Positions 39,619-49,320 of a stretch of 64,000 bases of DNA are shown here, in pieces. Numbering within the stretch: position 1 is the stretch's first letter; the number at the start of each line of letters is the position of its first letter. The DNA lies in NCBI RefSeq assembly GCF_003205615.1, contig NZ_PYBV01000019.1:192415-256414 (forward strand), written 5' to 3'. Source of the DNA: Micromonospora arborensis (lineage in GTDB: Bacteria > Actinomycetota > Actinomycetes > Mycobacteriales > Micromonosporaceae). The position numbers and the translations under genes were made by a program. The notes under the pieces were generated by a model, which was not told where the DNA came from, did not search any database, and worked only from the letters and a program-made list of their open reading frames with translations.

Positions 39619-40608
39619 TCAGAGGTTGGCGATCGTCCGCAGGATCTCCGCGTAGAAGTTGCCGTCGATGCTGCGGAAGAAGGCGAAATCCTGACCCGGG
39701 TCGCCGAAGAACGGGCGCAGCGTCCACGCCAGCTGGGTGCCGACGAACCCGAAGAGCAGGATCCAGATGTAGAGCAGGGTCATGCTCGCCGGCCGCTGCG
39801 TCGGCTCGCCCCGTCGCACCGGCGGCGTGCCCCACGGACGTTGCGCCACCGGGTAGCCGGGCGGAAGCGGGGCGCCGGCCGGCTGGCCGCTCCACTGCGC
39901 CGGAACGTGAGCCGGGACCGGCGCGGTGGTCGTGGCACCGTTCGACGTCGACTCGGCCAGCGCAACTCCGGCCGGCACGGCGACCGGCTCGGCACTCTGA
40001 CCGGTGGCCGGCGCGGCAGCCGGCGTGGCGGCGGCAGGCACCGCGGCGGGCGTCGACGCGGCGGGCACCGCCTGCGCGTCGACCTGGGCCGTGGCAACCT
40101 CGGGAGCGAGCAGGCCGTGATCGTTGAGCACCTGCATCCCGCCGGTCAGAAAGCGCAGCCCGACCAGCGCCGACAGGGTCAGGATCGCCACGTTGAGCAG
40201 CTTGAAGAACCCGTAGTCGGGCGCGGTGATCAGGAAGAAGAGGCTGATCGGCGCGAACGCCACCGCGAGCATCGAGGTGACCGTGATCGCCACCATCACC
40301 AGCGCCAACGACTGACGCACCGAGAGCCGGGCGCCGAAGACCAGGTTGAACAGGTAGAGCGTGGGCAGGCAGATGGCCAGCGTGACCAGGAACAGCAGTG
40401 GCAGTTTCAGCGCCGAGGTCAGCGCCATGAGCGGGCTGTGGAAGGCGCCCAGCACCGCCCCGTAGCAGGCCAGCGCGATGGCGGAACTGGCCAGCATCCG
40501 CCCGGTCAGCGCGTTGAGGTCACGCTCGGCCACGACCTGCTGCCAGATGCCCGCGCGATCCCGCAGGATGCGCTCGATGACGAGCGGGCTGGGACGGTCA
40601 CCCGACAC
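39619..40608 (-). CDS. Conserved multi-pass membrane protein
   Basis: A 329-aa protein. A cytoplasmic N-terminus (SPLVIERILRDRAGIWQQVV) precedes five or so transmembrane helices (about residues 35-160) with the conserved block KLPLLFLVTLAICLPTLYLF. A long Ala/Pro/Thr linker follows (about 165-265), then a final helix (TLLYIWILLFGFVGTQLAW). The core is common in bacteria as a Yip1-like hypothetical protein; function unknown. GTG 40608 is chosen because GAGAGGGG lies 7 nt upstream; a GTG at 40665 has no ribosome site. Confidence 0.78.
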   Translation of the reverse strand: MSGDRPSPLVIERILRDRAGIWQQVVAERDLNALTGRMLASSAIALACYGAVLGAFHSPLMALTSALKLPLLFLVTLAICLPTLYLFNLVFGARLSVRQSLALVMVAITVTSMLAVAFAPISLFFLITAPDYGFFKLLNVAILTLSALVGLRFLTGGMQVLNDHGLLAPEVATAQVDAQAVPAASTPAAVPAAATPAAAPATGQSAEPVAVPAGVALAESTSNGATTTAPVPAHVPAQWSGQPAGAPLPPGYPVAQRPWGTPPVRRGEPTQRPASMTLLYIWILLFGFVGTQLAWTLRPFFGDPGQDFAFFRSIDGNFYAEILRTIANL

Positions 40609-40701
40609 GGGTGCACCCCTCTCGGTGAATTTCACTGTGGACTGGGTGGGCAGACGGTAGGACACCAGGTGGCACGCCCGCCACCCCGCTCCGGCGAGTC
40701 G

Positions 40702-42000
40702 TCAGCGCCAACCCACGTCGATCCGGGCGCCACGCTCGTCGAAGAAGTGCAGTGCGTCCATCCGAACCGAGACGGCGAGCGAGTGACCGGCGCTGACCGC
40801 CGGGTACGGTGCCAGCCGCACCGCCAGCTCCGCCGGGCGGCGGTGGTGCCGGCCCGGATCGGGAAGCACGCTGGTCTGGGTGCCGCTACTCGGGACGTCC
40901 AGCGGCTCCACCGGCTTGCCGGTGAGGCGCTGCATCACCGAACCGAACCGACGCAGGCCACGCTGACCCACCGGCGGCGGTTCGAGCGGCGCACCCATCT
41001 CGTCGACCATGATCGCGGTCGCGCCGATGTCGAGGAACGCCAGCGACTCGTGCCCGTGGTGCTCCAGGTAGCGGATCCGCCCGCGCAGCACGTCGCCGGG
41101 GCTGTCCGGGGCGACCGGGGTGAGCGCCTCGGCTCGCATGCCGACCACGATCCGCTCACCGTGGTAGTGCGCCACCGCCCGACTGCGAATGTCGTTCCAG
41201 GGCAGGTAGAGCGACTGCTCACCGAGGTTGAGCGTGACGTACCGGTCGAGGTGGACGTAGACCGACGCCTCCAGCAGGTTCATCCGCGGGCTACCCAGGA
41301 AGGCGGCCACGTAGAGCGTCGCCGGCCGGCCGTACACCTGGGTGGGTGTGCCCACGTCCTGGAGCACGCCCCGACGCATGATCGCGACCCGGTCCGCCAT
41401 GGTGAGCGCCTCGGCCTGGTCGTGGGTGACGTAGACGGTGGTGACGCCCAGCTCCCGGGTCAGGCCCGAGATCTCCGCGCGCAGCTCGGCGCGGAGGCCG
41501 CTGTCCAGGTTGGACAGTGGCTCGTCCATGAGGAACAGGCCGGGCCGACGGACGATCGCCCGGCCCATCGCGACCCGCTGGCGCTGCCCACCGGAGAGCT
41601 GACCCGGCTTGCGGGCCAACACGTCACCGATGCCCAGCGCGCTGGCCACGTCACCGACCCGCTCACCGCGCGGTTCCGGCTCCACCCCGGCAAGCCGCAG
41701 TGGGAAGGCGATGTTGTCGCCGACGGTCATGTGCGGGTAGAGCGCGAAATCCTGGAAGACCATAGCGATCTTGCGATCCCGTGGAGGCAGGTCGTTCGCC
41801 AACTCACCATCGAGCATGACCGCACCCGTGCTCGGGTCCTCCAGACCGGCGATCATCCGCAGCACCGTGGACTTCCCGCAGCCGGACGGCCCAAGCAGCA
41901 CCATGAACTCGCCGTCGTTCACATCCAGGTTGATGCTGTCGACGGCCACCGTGCCATCCCTGAAGACCTTCGTCACATCCTTGAGCGTGACGGTGCTCAC
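40702..42000 (-). CDS. MalK/MsmK-type ABC transporter ATP-binding protein
   Basis: A 432-aa sugar-importer ATPase. Walker A is GPSGCGKST, the signature LSGGQRQRVAMGR, Walker B LFLMDEPLSNLD, and the switch His is in VTHDQAEALTMADR. A C-terminal TOBE-type regulatory domain follows, about 60 residues longer than usual, with an inserted VQRLTGKPVEPLDVPSSGTQ-like segment. No permease or binding-protein gene is next to it, so it probably energises distant carbohydrate importers, as the multi-task MsmK proteins do. Confidence 0.92.
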   Translation of the reverse strand: MSTVTLKDVTKVFRDGTVAVDSINLDVNDGEFMVLLGPSGCGKSTVLRMIAGLEDPSTGAVMLDGELANDLPPRDRKIAMVFQDFALYPHMTVGDNIAFPLRLAGVEPEPRGERVGDVASALGIGDVLARKPGQLSGGQRQRVAMGRAIVRRPGLFLMDEPLSNLDSGLRAELRAEISGLTRELGVTTVYVTHDQAEALTMADRVAIMRRGVLQDVGTPTQVYGRPATLYVAAFLGSPRMNLLEASVYVHLDRYVTLNLGEQSLYLPWNDIRSRAVAHYHGERIVVGMRAEALTPVAPDSPGDVLRGRIRYLEHHGHESLAFLDIGATAIMVDEMGAPLEPPPVGQRGLRRFGSVMQRLTGKPVEPLDVPSSGTQTSVLPDPGRHHRRPAELAVRLAPYPAVSAGHSLAVSVRMDALHFFDERGARIDVGWR

Positions 42001-42122
42001 CGACGCCTCCCCCGGTCGTTGCCAAACCCCACAAGACTGTGACCAGGATCATCGGTTTAGCACATCGGGTAAACGTCTTATGTTCGGCAAATGACGCTGC
42101 TATTAAACGACAGCCCGGGCAA

Positions 42123-44333
42123 TCAGCAGCGCGATGATCGCTCGCCCGGCTCCCCCAGAAACACCTGGCGCACCACTCGCTCGGCCGCCCGCCCGTCGTC
42201 CAATGTGCAGAACCGGCCCCGGAACAGCCCTCGGGCCCTGGTCGCCGCTTCCGAGCGCACGGCGTCGGTACGGAACAGGTCGAGCAGATCAGCGAAGGTG
42301 GTGGCCACCGCCCCGGGCGGCTCGGCAGTCACGTCGAAGTAGACACCCCGGGCCAGCCGGTACGCCTCCCAGTCCGGGGCGTAGAGCACGATGGGCCGGT
42401 CCAGCACCGCGTAGTCGAACATCGCCGACGAATAGTCGGTGACCAACACGTCCGCCATCAGGTAGAGATCCTCCACCCGCTGGTAGCCGCTGACGTCGCG
42501 AACCCGCTCCCAGTCCACCGGCCGGCCGGGACGCCGATCACGATCGTGGAAGTAGTGGCTGCGCATCAGCAGCCGACCCGAGTCACCCAGCGCCCGCACG
42601 AACCGGTCCGGGTCGAACGGCGGCCGGTAACCGGGGAGATGCTCGCGGTGCGTCGGGGCGTACAGCACGACCTGCTCGTCGGGGCCGAGGCCGAGCTCCG
42701 CGCGGAGCCGGCGCACCTCGTCCGGGCCGGCGGTCACCAGGCGGTCGTTGCGCGGGTAGCCCACCTCCAGGGTCGTGTACGTGGCCGGGTACGCCCGATC
42801 CCACATCTGGGTGGAGAAGCTGTTCGCGCTGACGCTGTAGTCCCAGCGGTCCACCCGGCGCAGCAGCCCGGCGAAGTCCATCCGGCCCGCGCCGATCGGA
42901 TAGCGCTGCTGATCGAGGCCCATCACCTTGACCGGTGTGCCGTGGTGGGTCTGCAGGTGCACCTGCTCGGGTCGCTTCCGGACGAAGTCCGGAAAGTTGA
43001 CGTTGTTGACCAACCACCGGGCGCGGGCGAGCACCCGGAAGTACGCCGGGGTGCCCGCGACCACGTACTCCACCCCGGACGGCACGGTGTCCACCCGGTC
43101 CCGACGCACGATCCACACCCCGCGCACCCCCGGCGCCAACCGGCGGGCGACCTCGTAGATCGCCGCCGGGTTGCAGGAGTAACCCCGGTACCAGTAGGCG
43201 GCGAACACCGCGAGGGTCGGATCGACCGGCCGACGCAGCTCGGCCCGGTAGTACTCGCGCAGCAGGCCGTCGCGGGTCAGCCGGGCACCGCGCCGAGCGA
43301 CCGGGCCGACCCGGCGCCGGGCGGTACGGGTCTTCCTGCGCGCGGTGTCACGGGCCCGGCTGGCCGCCCGCAACGCGCTGAAGGTGCGCCAGCGGCCGGC
43401 GGCGACGAGCCGGTGCTTGATTCCCTCCACGCCGTCGGGCACCGGATAGCCGCCGGGCGGCAGCCACCGTTCGTAGTCGGCGGTGATCTGCGCGAAGAAC
43501 GCCGGCCGCAACTCCGGGGCGATCCGCTGGCCGTTGCCGAGCACGGTCAGGTAGTGCCAGATCATCCGCTCGAAGACCGCCGGCCGCAGGGCCTCCGTCG
43601 CCGACCCCCACGAATCCATCAGGTGGAAGACCCGGTGCCACTGGGGGAAGACCTCGAAGTGCCGGTCCCCCCGGGTCCGGGTGATCGCGCCGACGCGGCG
43701 TTGCCGGTAGTTGACGCAGACCCGATCCAGTACGCCGATCCGCTGCGCCGCCATCAGGACCGGGTAGCTGAACGAGACGTCCTCGTACCAGCCGGGCGCG
43801 AAGCGCAGATCCAGGTCGACCAGGAACTCCCGGCGGACCAGCCGGTTCCACGCCGTGTGCAGCAGCCGCATCGCCTCCGGCCGGTCCCGCAGCCGGAAGG
43901 TGCCCGTACCGGGTGACTCCGGGAACACCTCGGCCATCGCACTGCGCGTGGCGGTGTCGTTCCAGTGGGTACGGACATGATCGACCAGCAGCACGTCCGG
44001 GTGGGTGCCGCGCAACCGCTCGGCGACCTCCGTCAGGCACTCCGGCTTCAGCCAGTCGTCGCCGTCGAGGAACCACACGTACTCGCCGACGGCCCGGTCC
44101 AGCCCGATGTTGCGGGCTGGACCGAGGCCCACGTTCTCCGGCAGCCGGACCGGGTGGACCCGCTGGTCGCGGGCCGCGTACTCGTCGATGATGTCGCCGC
44201 TGGCATCCGGCGAGCAGTCGTCGACGGCGATCACCTCGATGTCGGTCTCCGGCTGACCGAGGATCGAGTCCAGGCATTCGCGCAGGTATCCCTGCACCCG
44301 GAAGGCCGGCACCACGAAACTGATCAGGGTCAC
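42123..44333 (-). CDS. GT2 glycosyltransferase fused to CDP-glycerol glycerophosphotransferase (TagF-like)
   Basis: A 736-aa fusion. Residues 1-230 are a GT-A GT2 domain (SFVVPAFRVQGYLRECLDSIL, VDDCSPDAS, the metal-binding WFLDGDDW). After a basic linker, about residues 365-730 form a TagF/CDP-glycerol polymerase domain (VNNVNFPDF, QTHHGTPVKVMG, YPRNDRLV, YAPTHREH, ADVLVTDYSSAMFDYAVLDRPIV). It probably builds or extends a poly(polyol phosphate) cell-wall polymer. It is last of the four-gene operon that starts at 47877, with a 15-bp gap to the gene before it. Confidence 0.9.
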   Translation of the reverse strand: MTLISFVVPAFRVQGYLRECLDSILGQPETDIEVIAVDDCSPDASGDIIDEYAARDQRVHPVRLPENVGLGPARNIGLDRAVGEYVWFLDGDDWLKPECLTEVAERLRGTHPDVLLVDHVRTHWNDTATRSAMAEVFPESPGTGTFRLRDRPEAMRLLHTAWNRLVRREFLVDLDLRFAPGWYEDVSFSYPVLMAAQRIGVLDRVCVNYRQRRVGAITRTRGDRHFEVFPQWHRVFHLMDSWGSATEALRPAVFERMIWHYLTVLGNGQRIAPELRPAFFAQITADYERWLPPGGYPVPDGVEGIKHRLVAAGRWRTFSALRAASRARDTARRKTRTARRRVGPVARRGARLTRDGLLREYYRAELRRPVDPTLAVFAAYWYRGYSCNPAAIYEVARRLAPGVRGVWIVRRDRVDTVPSGVEYVVAGTPAYFRVLARARWLVNNVNFPDFVRKRPEQVHLQTHHGTPVKVMGLDQQRYPIGAGRMDFAGLLRRVDRWDYSVSANSFSTQMWDRAYPATYTTLEVGYPRNDRLVTAGPDEVRRLRAELGLGPDEQVVLYAPTHREHLPGYRPPFDPDRFVRALGDSGRLLMRSHYFHDRDRRPGRPVDWERVRDVSGYQRVEDLYLMADVLVTDYSSAMFDYAVLDRPIVLYAPDWEAYRLARGVYFDVTAEPPGAVATTFADLLDLFRTDAVRSEAATRARGLFRGRFCTLDDGRAAERVVRQVFLGEPGERSSRC

Positions 44334-44348
44334 CCGGCCGTCCCTCCG

Positions 44349-46307
44349 TCAGCGTGGCGCGGCACCTCCAGCGCCCACCGGCGCGACCGACGCCCGCGTG
44401 CTACGGGCCGGTCGGACGAACCAGGCCAGGACGACGCTCACCACGAAAACCACCAGAAGGTACGCACCGAGTGTAGCCAGCCCGGCACCTGCCGTGCCGA
44501 CAATCGCCGCGAGGGCCAGCAGCGCCGAGCGCCCCTCCCAGCCCAGCGTGGCCCCGTGCAGAGGCGGTGCCGCCTGCCGTTTCTCCAACCGGGCGGTCAG
44601 GTCGTAGTGGTGCACGGTGAGCACGAAAACGTACCCGAAGATCAGCCAACCCGGCACGTCGCCGACCACCCCGACCGCGATGGCGAACAGGTACTCGGCG
44701 GCCCGCAGTGCCGCGGGCACCAGCCAGTCCAGCGGCCCGTTGTGCGCCGCGCCGGCACCCAGGCCACCGACCAGCAGCACCAGCAGCGCCACCGGCACCG
44801 CCCAGCGCAGCCCGGCGGGCGCGTCGCTCAGCAACGCCGCGACCAGCAGCACCGCCGGGCCGAGCGCGGCGATCACCGCCAGGGTGAGCGGCCCCATCGG
44901 GCGGACCACCGGCAGCCGGCGGGCCAGCGGGCCGTCGTCGCGGTGCAGGGTGGCGTCGACCGTGTCCAGCACCGGCACCCACATCCAGCGGGCGCGCAGC
45001 GTCCGCAGCGCCCCGGTGTACGCGAACGCCAACGCACCCCAGACCAGCACCGCGATCAGGCTGACCAGCGGGTTGAACAGCGCCACGGTCAGCGCGATGA
45101 GCGCCCACCGCTCACCGATCGGGAAGACGACGGTCCGCTTCAGCCAGTAGGACACCGAGCCGGTGTCGGCCTGCACCCGGGTCGACGCCGCGTTGAGCCG
45201 GTCGCCGATCCCACCGCCGGCACCCGTCGGCGTACGCGGTCGACGGGCCGCCTCGTCGTGCAGCACCCCGTACCAGGTGTCGGTCATGTGCCGGACGGTC
45301 TGCAAGGTCATCGCCGCGATCGCGAGCGCCCACCCGTTGCCCAGCCCGGCGTGGCTGACCCCGAAGCCCAGACCGGCGTAGACCAGGTATTCCTTGGCCC
45401 GGTCCGCCATCGTGTCCAGCCAGCCACCCCAGGCGCTGAAGTGCCGGGTGTAGCGGGCCAACTGGCCGTCCACGCAGTCCAGCACGAAGCCGAGGTAGAG
45501 CAGCACCGCACCGCCGACCAGCGCGGGTCGCCCACCGACCCCGAACAGCACCGCCGCGGCCAGCGCGAAGAGCACCGAGATCGCCGTCACCCCGGTCGGA
45601 GTGAGCCGGAGCCGGGCCGACAACCGCACCACCTGCGGCGACCAGGTGCTGACGAAGTAGGTGGTGAAGAAGTCGTCCTTCTCCTTCACCGACAGCCGCA
45701 GCTCGGCCCGATCTTCGTCGACCGCGCTCACCGCCGCCTCGGCAGCGGCGAGCCCGGAGGCGTCCTCGACCCGGTGCGCGACGAGCAGGCGTACCCGCTG
45801 GGCGAAGATCAGGGTGCCGAGCGCCGCGAGGCCCGCGAAGAGCCGGTCCACGGCGGGCCCGGGGCCACCCGCCGCCCGCGCCGCCGCGGCGAGGGTCGGG
45901 AGGTCGTCCACGCCGACCCGCAGCGCGCCGCCGAACACGCCGGTGGCGTCCCCGTCGAGGGCGTCCACCGCGCCGGCGTCGACCACCTGGCCGCGTTCCT
46001 CCCGCACGGCGCTCCGCCCGGGCACCGGCGGGTCGCCGAGCACCAGCGTCACCGTCGGGCCCACCGGGCTGGTGGCCAGGTGCCGCAGTACGGCGGTGTG
46101 CGCGACCAGGTCCGTTCCGGTGATCAGAACGGGGGCGGTGGCGGTGTCGACGAGCGCGGCCAACTCGTCGAGGTCGGCGGCGAAGCGCACCTCGTCCGCC
46201 CCGGCCCGGCGCATCTGCGCGGCCAGGCGGTCGGCCAGCGACTCTCCGGTCGCGGTGGTCAGGCCCGCCGCGGGCGTCCCGGCGGCGAGCACGATCGCGA
46301 GCGTCAC
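44349..46307 (-). CDS. CDP-alcohol phosphotransferase with degenerate nucleotidyltransferase-like N-terminus (DUF5941-type)
   Basis: A 652-aa protein. The CDP-alcohol phosphotransferase motif is intact: DG-x2-AR-x8-G-x3-D-x3-D in CVDGQLARYTRHFSAWGGWL followed by DTMAD (about residues 278-300). Six helices surround it, and more transmembrane helices follow to about 640. The N-terminal 200 residues begin AIVLAAGTPAAGL, recalling a nucleotidyltransferase loop but lacking the Gly-x-Gly-x-Arg part. It overlaps the upstream ABC ATPase gene by 4 nt (GTGA). It likely transfers a phospho-alcohol in making the polymer or lipid handled by the operon. Confidence 0.88.
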   Translation of the reverse strand: MTLAIVLAAGTPAAGLTTATGESLADRLAAQMRRAGADEVRFAADLDELAALVDTATAPVLITGTDLVAHTAVLRHLATSPVGPTVTLVLGDPPVPGRSAVREERGQVVDAGAVDALDGDATGVFGGALRVGVDDLPTLAAAARAAGGPGPAVDRLFAGLAALGTLIFAQRVRLLVAHRVEDASGLAAAEAAVSAVDEDRAELRLSVKEKDDFFTTYFVSTWSPQVVRLSARLRLTPTGVTAISVLFALAAAVLFGVGGRPALVGGAVLLYLGFVLDCVDGQLARYTRHFSAWGGWLDTMADRAKEYLVYAGLGFGVSHAGLGNGWALAIAAMTLQTVRHMTDTWYGVLHDEAARRPRTPTGAGGGIGDRLNAASTRVQADTGSVSYWLKRTVVFPIGERWALIALTVALFNPLVSLIAVLVWGALAFAYTGALRTLRARWMWVPVLDTVDATLHRDDGPLARRLPVVRPMGPLTLAVIAALGPAVLLVAALLSDAPAGLRWAVPVALLVLLVGGLGAGAAHNGPLDWLVPAALRAAEYLFAIAVGVVGDVPGWLIFGYVFVLTVHHYDLTARLEKRQAAPPLHGATLGWEGRSALLALAAIVGTAGAGLATLGAYLLVVFVVSVVLAWFVRPARSTRASVAPVGAGGAAPR

Positions 46308-47050
46308 CGCGGAACCGCGGCGTGGTACGCGTCGAGTGCCTCGGCGATGGTGCCGTCGAGCGTCAACCGGCCCGCGTCGAGGTACAACCCCCGACGGCAG
46401 AACCGGGTCAGGTCCTTTTCGTTGTGTGACACCAGCACCAGTGTGCGCCCCTCCCCGAGCAGACGATCAATTGTCGCGTAGCACTTCTTGCGGAACTCCG
46501 CGTCTCCGACCGCGGTCACCTCGTCCATCAGCAGGATCGGGTGCGGCAGGTGCGAGATGATCGCGAAGCCCAGCCGTACCTTCATCCCCGACGAGTAGTG
46601 CCGCACCGACGTGTCGATGGCCCGTTCCACCTGCTCACCGGCGAACTCGACGATCTCGTCGAAGTGCCGCTTCAGATAGCTCGTCGACAGTCCGTGCAGC
46701 CCACCGACCAGGTGCAGGTTCTCCCGCCCGGTCAGGTCGTTGGAGAAACCGGCGGACAACTCCAGCAACGGTGCCACCGCACCGTGCACCCGGATGGTGC
46801 CCTCGTCCGGGATGAGCACCCCGGCGATCAGCCGCAGCAGGGTGCTCTTGCCGGTGCCGTTGCGGCCGATCACTCCGATGGTCTCGCCGGGCTCGACGGT
46901 GAACGACACGTCGCGCAGCGGCCAGAACTGGCCGGGCAGGGCGCCACGCCCACCCCGGTGGATGAACAGCTCCCGCAGCCGCAGTTGGCGGCGACGGTTG
47001 CGGACGAACCGGATGCCCAGGCCGTCGGCCTCGATGATCGGCGCGGCCAT
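46304..47050 (-). CDS. ABC-2 polysaccharide/teichoic-acid exporter ATPase (TagH/Wzt-like)
   Basis: A 248-aa ATPase. Walker A is GRNGTGKST, signature YSSGMKVRLGFAI (the YSSGM form typical of O-antigen/teichoic acid exporters), Walker B ILLMDEVTAVGD. It lacks the long C-terminal domain of some Wzt and TagH proteins. With the overlapping permease gene (1-nt TGATG overlap) it forms an exporter for an undecaprenyl-linked wall polymer. Confidence 0.92.
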   Translation of the reverse strand: MAAPIIEADGLGIRFVRNRRRQLRLRELFIHRGGRGALPGQFWPLRDVSFTVEPGETIGVIGRNGTGKSTLLRLIAGVLIPDEGTIRVHGAVAPLLELSAGFSNDLTGRENLHLVGGLHGLSTSYLKRHFDEIVEFAGEQVERAIDTSVRHYSSGMKVRLGFAIISHLPHPILLMDEVTAVGDAEFRKKCYATIDRLLGEGRTLVLVSHNEKDLTRFCRRGLYLDAGRLTLDGTIAEALDAYHAAVPR

Positions 47051-47877
47051 CAGAGTTCCTTGAGCACGGCGGGTTCCAACCGGCGGAACGACCACCAGCC
47101 GGCGGCCAGCACCAGCAGGCTGCCGACGACCGTGCTGGCGAGCAGTCGGGCGTCCGGGAACTCGTCCGGGTACCAGATCGCGTGGTGCAGTTGGAAGATC
47201 CCGACCAGCGGGTTCAACTCGTACACCACCTTCAGCCAACCGGGCAGGCCGGACTCCCGGACCAGGCTGAGCGGATAGATGATCGGCGTGGCGTAGAAGA
47301 GCACCCGGATGATCAACCGCATGAACCGTTCCACGTCGCGCATCAGCACGTTCCACGCGGACAGCAGCAGTGCGAGCCCGGTCAACAGGATCCCCTGGAG
47401 CGCCACCGCGAGCGGGAGGGAGAGCAGCGACCAGCCCGGGTGGATCCGACCGTGCACCGCGTAGATCACCGCGATGCCGATCAGGATCGGCAGGCCGGCC
47501 GCGTACTCGGCGAACCGGCCGGTGACCCGGCCGATCGGGAAGACCTGCCGCGGCACGTTCATCGTGGTGATCAGCCGGGACTGGCCGGTCAGCGCGTTCG
47601 TCGCCTCGCTCAGCGCCGAACTGGTCCACATCCAGGCGAAGATCCCGGTGATCAGGAACAGCGGGTACGACCCGGCCGCCTCGCCGAGGTGCCGACCGGT
47701 GTCGGAGGAGTAGAGCACCCCGAACACGAACCAGTAGATGGCGCCCATGCCGAGCGGCTCGATCAACGACCAGAAGTAGCCCAGCACCGACTGCTGGTAC
47801 TTGACCGCCAGGTCCCGCCTGACCAGGATGCGCAGCGAGTTACGGTGCGACCACAGGGCCGCGACGCCAGAGGTCAC
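47050..47877 (-). CDS. ABC-2 polysaccharide/teichoic-acid exporter permease (TagG/Wzm-like)
   Basis: A 275-aa permease with six transmembrane helices and the family opening RILVRRDLAVKYQQSVLGYFWSL; GLALLLSAWNVLMRDVERFM is also typical. First gene of the operon 47877-42123. The GTG start has GGGAGG 6 nt upstream. Partner of the ATPase encoded next. Confidence 0.92.
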   Translation of the reverse strand: MTSGVAALWSHRNSLRILVRRDLAVKYQQSVLGYFWSLIEPLGMGAIYWFVFGVLYSSDTGRHLGEAAGSYPLFLITGIFAWMWTSSALSEATNALTGQSRLITTMNVPRQVFPIGRVTGRFAEYAAGLPILIGIAVIYAVHGRIHPGWSLLSLPLAVALQGILLTGLALLLSAWNVLMRDVERFMRLIIRVLFYATPIIYPLSLVRESGLPGWLKVVYELNPLVGIFQLHHAIWYPDEFPDARLLASTVVGSLLVLAAGWWSFRRLEPAVLKEL

Positions 47878-47949
47878 CGCGAGCCTCCCGCCTCCTGAAA
47901 CGGACGACAGGTTAGCAGTCGGTGAACGAATGCCCCGAATCAGCCGGAC

Positions 47950-49320
47950 TCAGCACTCGATCACGTTGACGGCCAGACCGCCACGCGCCGTCTCCTTGTA
48001 TTTGACCTTCATGTCGGCGCCCGTCTCCCGCATGGTCTTGATGACCTTGTCCAGCGAGACCTTGTGCACACCGTCGCCGCGCAGCGCCAGCCGGGCGGCC
48101 GTGATCGCCTTGATGCTAGCCACCGCGTTCCGCTCGATGCAGGGGATCTGCACCAGGCCACCCACCGGGTCACAGGTCAACCCGAGGTTGTGCTCCATCC
48201 CGATCTCGGCCGCGTTCTCGACCTGCTCCGGGGTGCCACCGAGCGCCTCGGCCAGCCCAGCCGCCGCCATCGAACACGCCGAGCCAACCTCACCCTGGCA
48301 GCCGACCTCCGCGCCGGAGATCGACGCGTTCTCCTTGAACAGCACGCCGATCGCGCCGGCCGCCAGCAGGAACCGCACGACGCCGTCATCATCGGCGCCC
48401 GGCACGAACCGGGTGTAGTAGTGCAGCACCGCCGGAATGATCCCGGCCGCGCCGTTGGTCGGCGCGGTGACCACCCGACCACCCGCGGCGTTCTCCTCGT
48501 TGACCGCGAGGGCGAACAGCGTCACCCAGTCCATCGCGTGCAGCGGGTCGGCCGTCCCGGCGTCCGCCTCCAGGCCACGCCGCAGCTCCGCCGCGCGCCG
48601 CCGGACCTTCAACCCCCCAGGGAGTACGCCGTCCCGCTCGCAACCAGCCTGCACGCACTCCTGCATGACCCGCCAGATCTCCAGCAGGCCGGCCCGGATG
48701 TCCGCCTCGCTGCGCCAGGAACGCTCGTTGGCCAGCATCACCTCGCTGATCGACAGGCCGGTCGCGGTGGTCTGCGCCAGCAGTTGCGCCCCGGTCAGGA
48801 AGGGGTACCGCACCGCCGTGCTGTCCGGCTTGATCCGGTCCGCCCCGGCCGCCGCCTCGTCCACCACGAAACCGCCACCGACGGAGTAGTAGGTGCGGCT
48901 GCGCACCTCGACGCCGTCACGGTCGTACGCCACGAAGGTCATCCCGTTCGGGTGGTACGGCAGCGAACGGCGGCGGTGCAGCGTCAGATCCCGGTCCGGG
49001 TCGAAGTCGATCTCGTGCGCGTCCAGGATGTTGATCCGCCGCTCGGCCCGGATCCGCTCCACCCGAGAGCCGACGGTGTCCGTGTCGACCGTCTCCGGGG
49101 ACTCGCCGGCCAACCCGAGCAGCACCGCCCGGTCGCTGCCGTGGCCGTGCCCGGTGGCGCCCAGCGAGCCGAACAGCTCAGCCTGCACCCGCGCGGTGTC
49201 GGTCAGCAACCCGTCGGCCTTGAGCCCGGCCACGAACGTGCGCGCGGCCCGCATCGGCCCCACCGTGTGCGAGCTGGACGGCCCGATGCCGACACTGAAA
49301 AGGTCGAAAACACTGATCAT
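47950..49320 (-). CDS. sdaA: L-serine ammonia-lyase (serine dehydratase), single-chain Fe-S type
   Basis: A 456-aa enzyme converting L-serine to pyruvate and ammonia. The N-terminal beta domain opens SVFDLFSVGIGPSSSHTVGP. The alpha domain carries the [4Fe-4S] cysteines in GCQGEVGSACSMAAAG and LTCDPVGGLVQIPCIERN, and ends VIEC. GAGGAAG precedes the start. Monocistronic, separated by 72 bp from the wall-polymer operon. Confidence 0.95.
   Translation of the reverse strand: MISVFDLFSVGIGPSSSHTVGPMRAARTFVAGLKADGLLTDTARVQAELFGSLGATGHGHGSDRAVLLGLAGESPETVDTDTVGSRVERIRAERRINILDAHEIDFDPDRDLTLHRRRSLPYHPNGMTFVAYDRDGVEVRSRTYYSVGGGFVVDEAAAGADRIKPDSTAVRYPFLTGAQLLAQTTATGLSISEVMLANERSWRSEADIRAGLLEIWRVMQECVQAGCERDGVLPGGLKVRRRAAELRRGLEADAGTADPLHAMDWVTLFALAVNEENAAGGRVVTAPTNGAAGIIPAVLHYYTRFVPGADDDGVVRFLLAAGAIGVLFKENASISGAEVGCQGEVGSACSMAAAGLAEALGGTPEQVENAAEIGMEHNLGLTCDPVGGLVQIPCIERNAVASIKAITAARLALRGDGVHKVSLDKVIKTMRETGADMKVKYKETARGGLAVNVIEC

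Noticed and set aside
43965..46481. 838-codon plus-strand open frame opposite the wall-polymer operon
   Set aside because: Shadow of TagF-like and CDP-alcohol phosphotransferase genes; composition is His/Arg/Gln-rich without structure.
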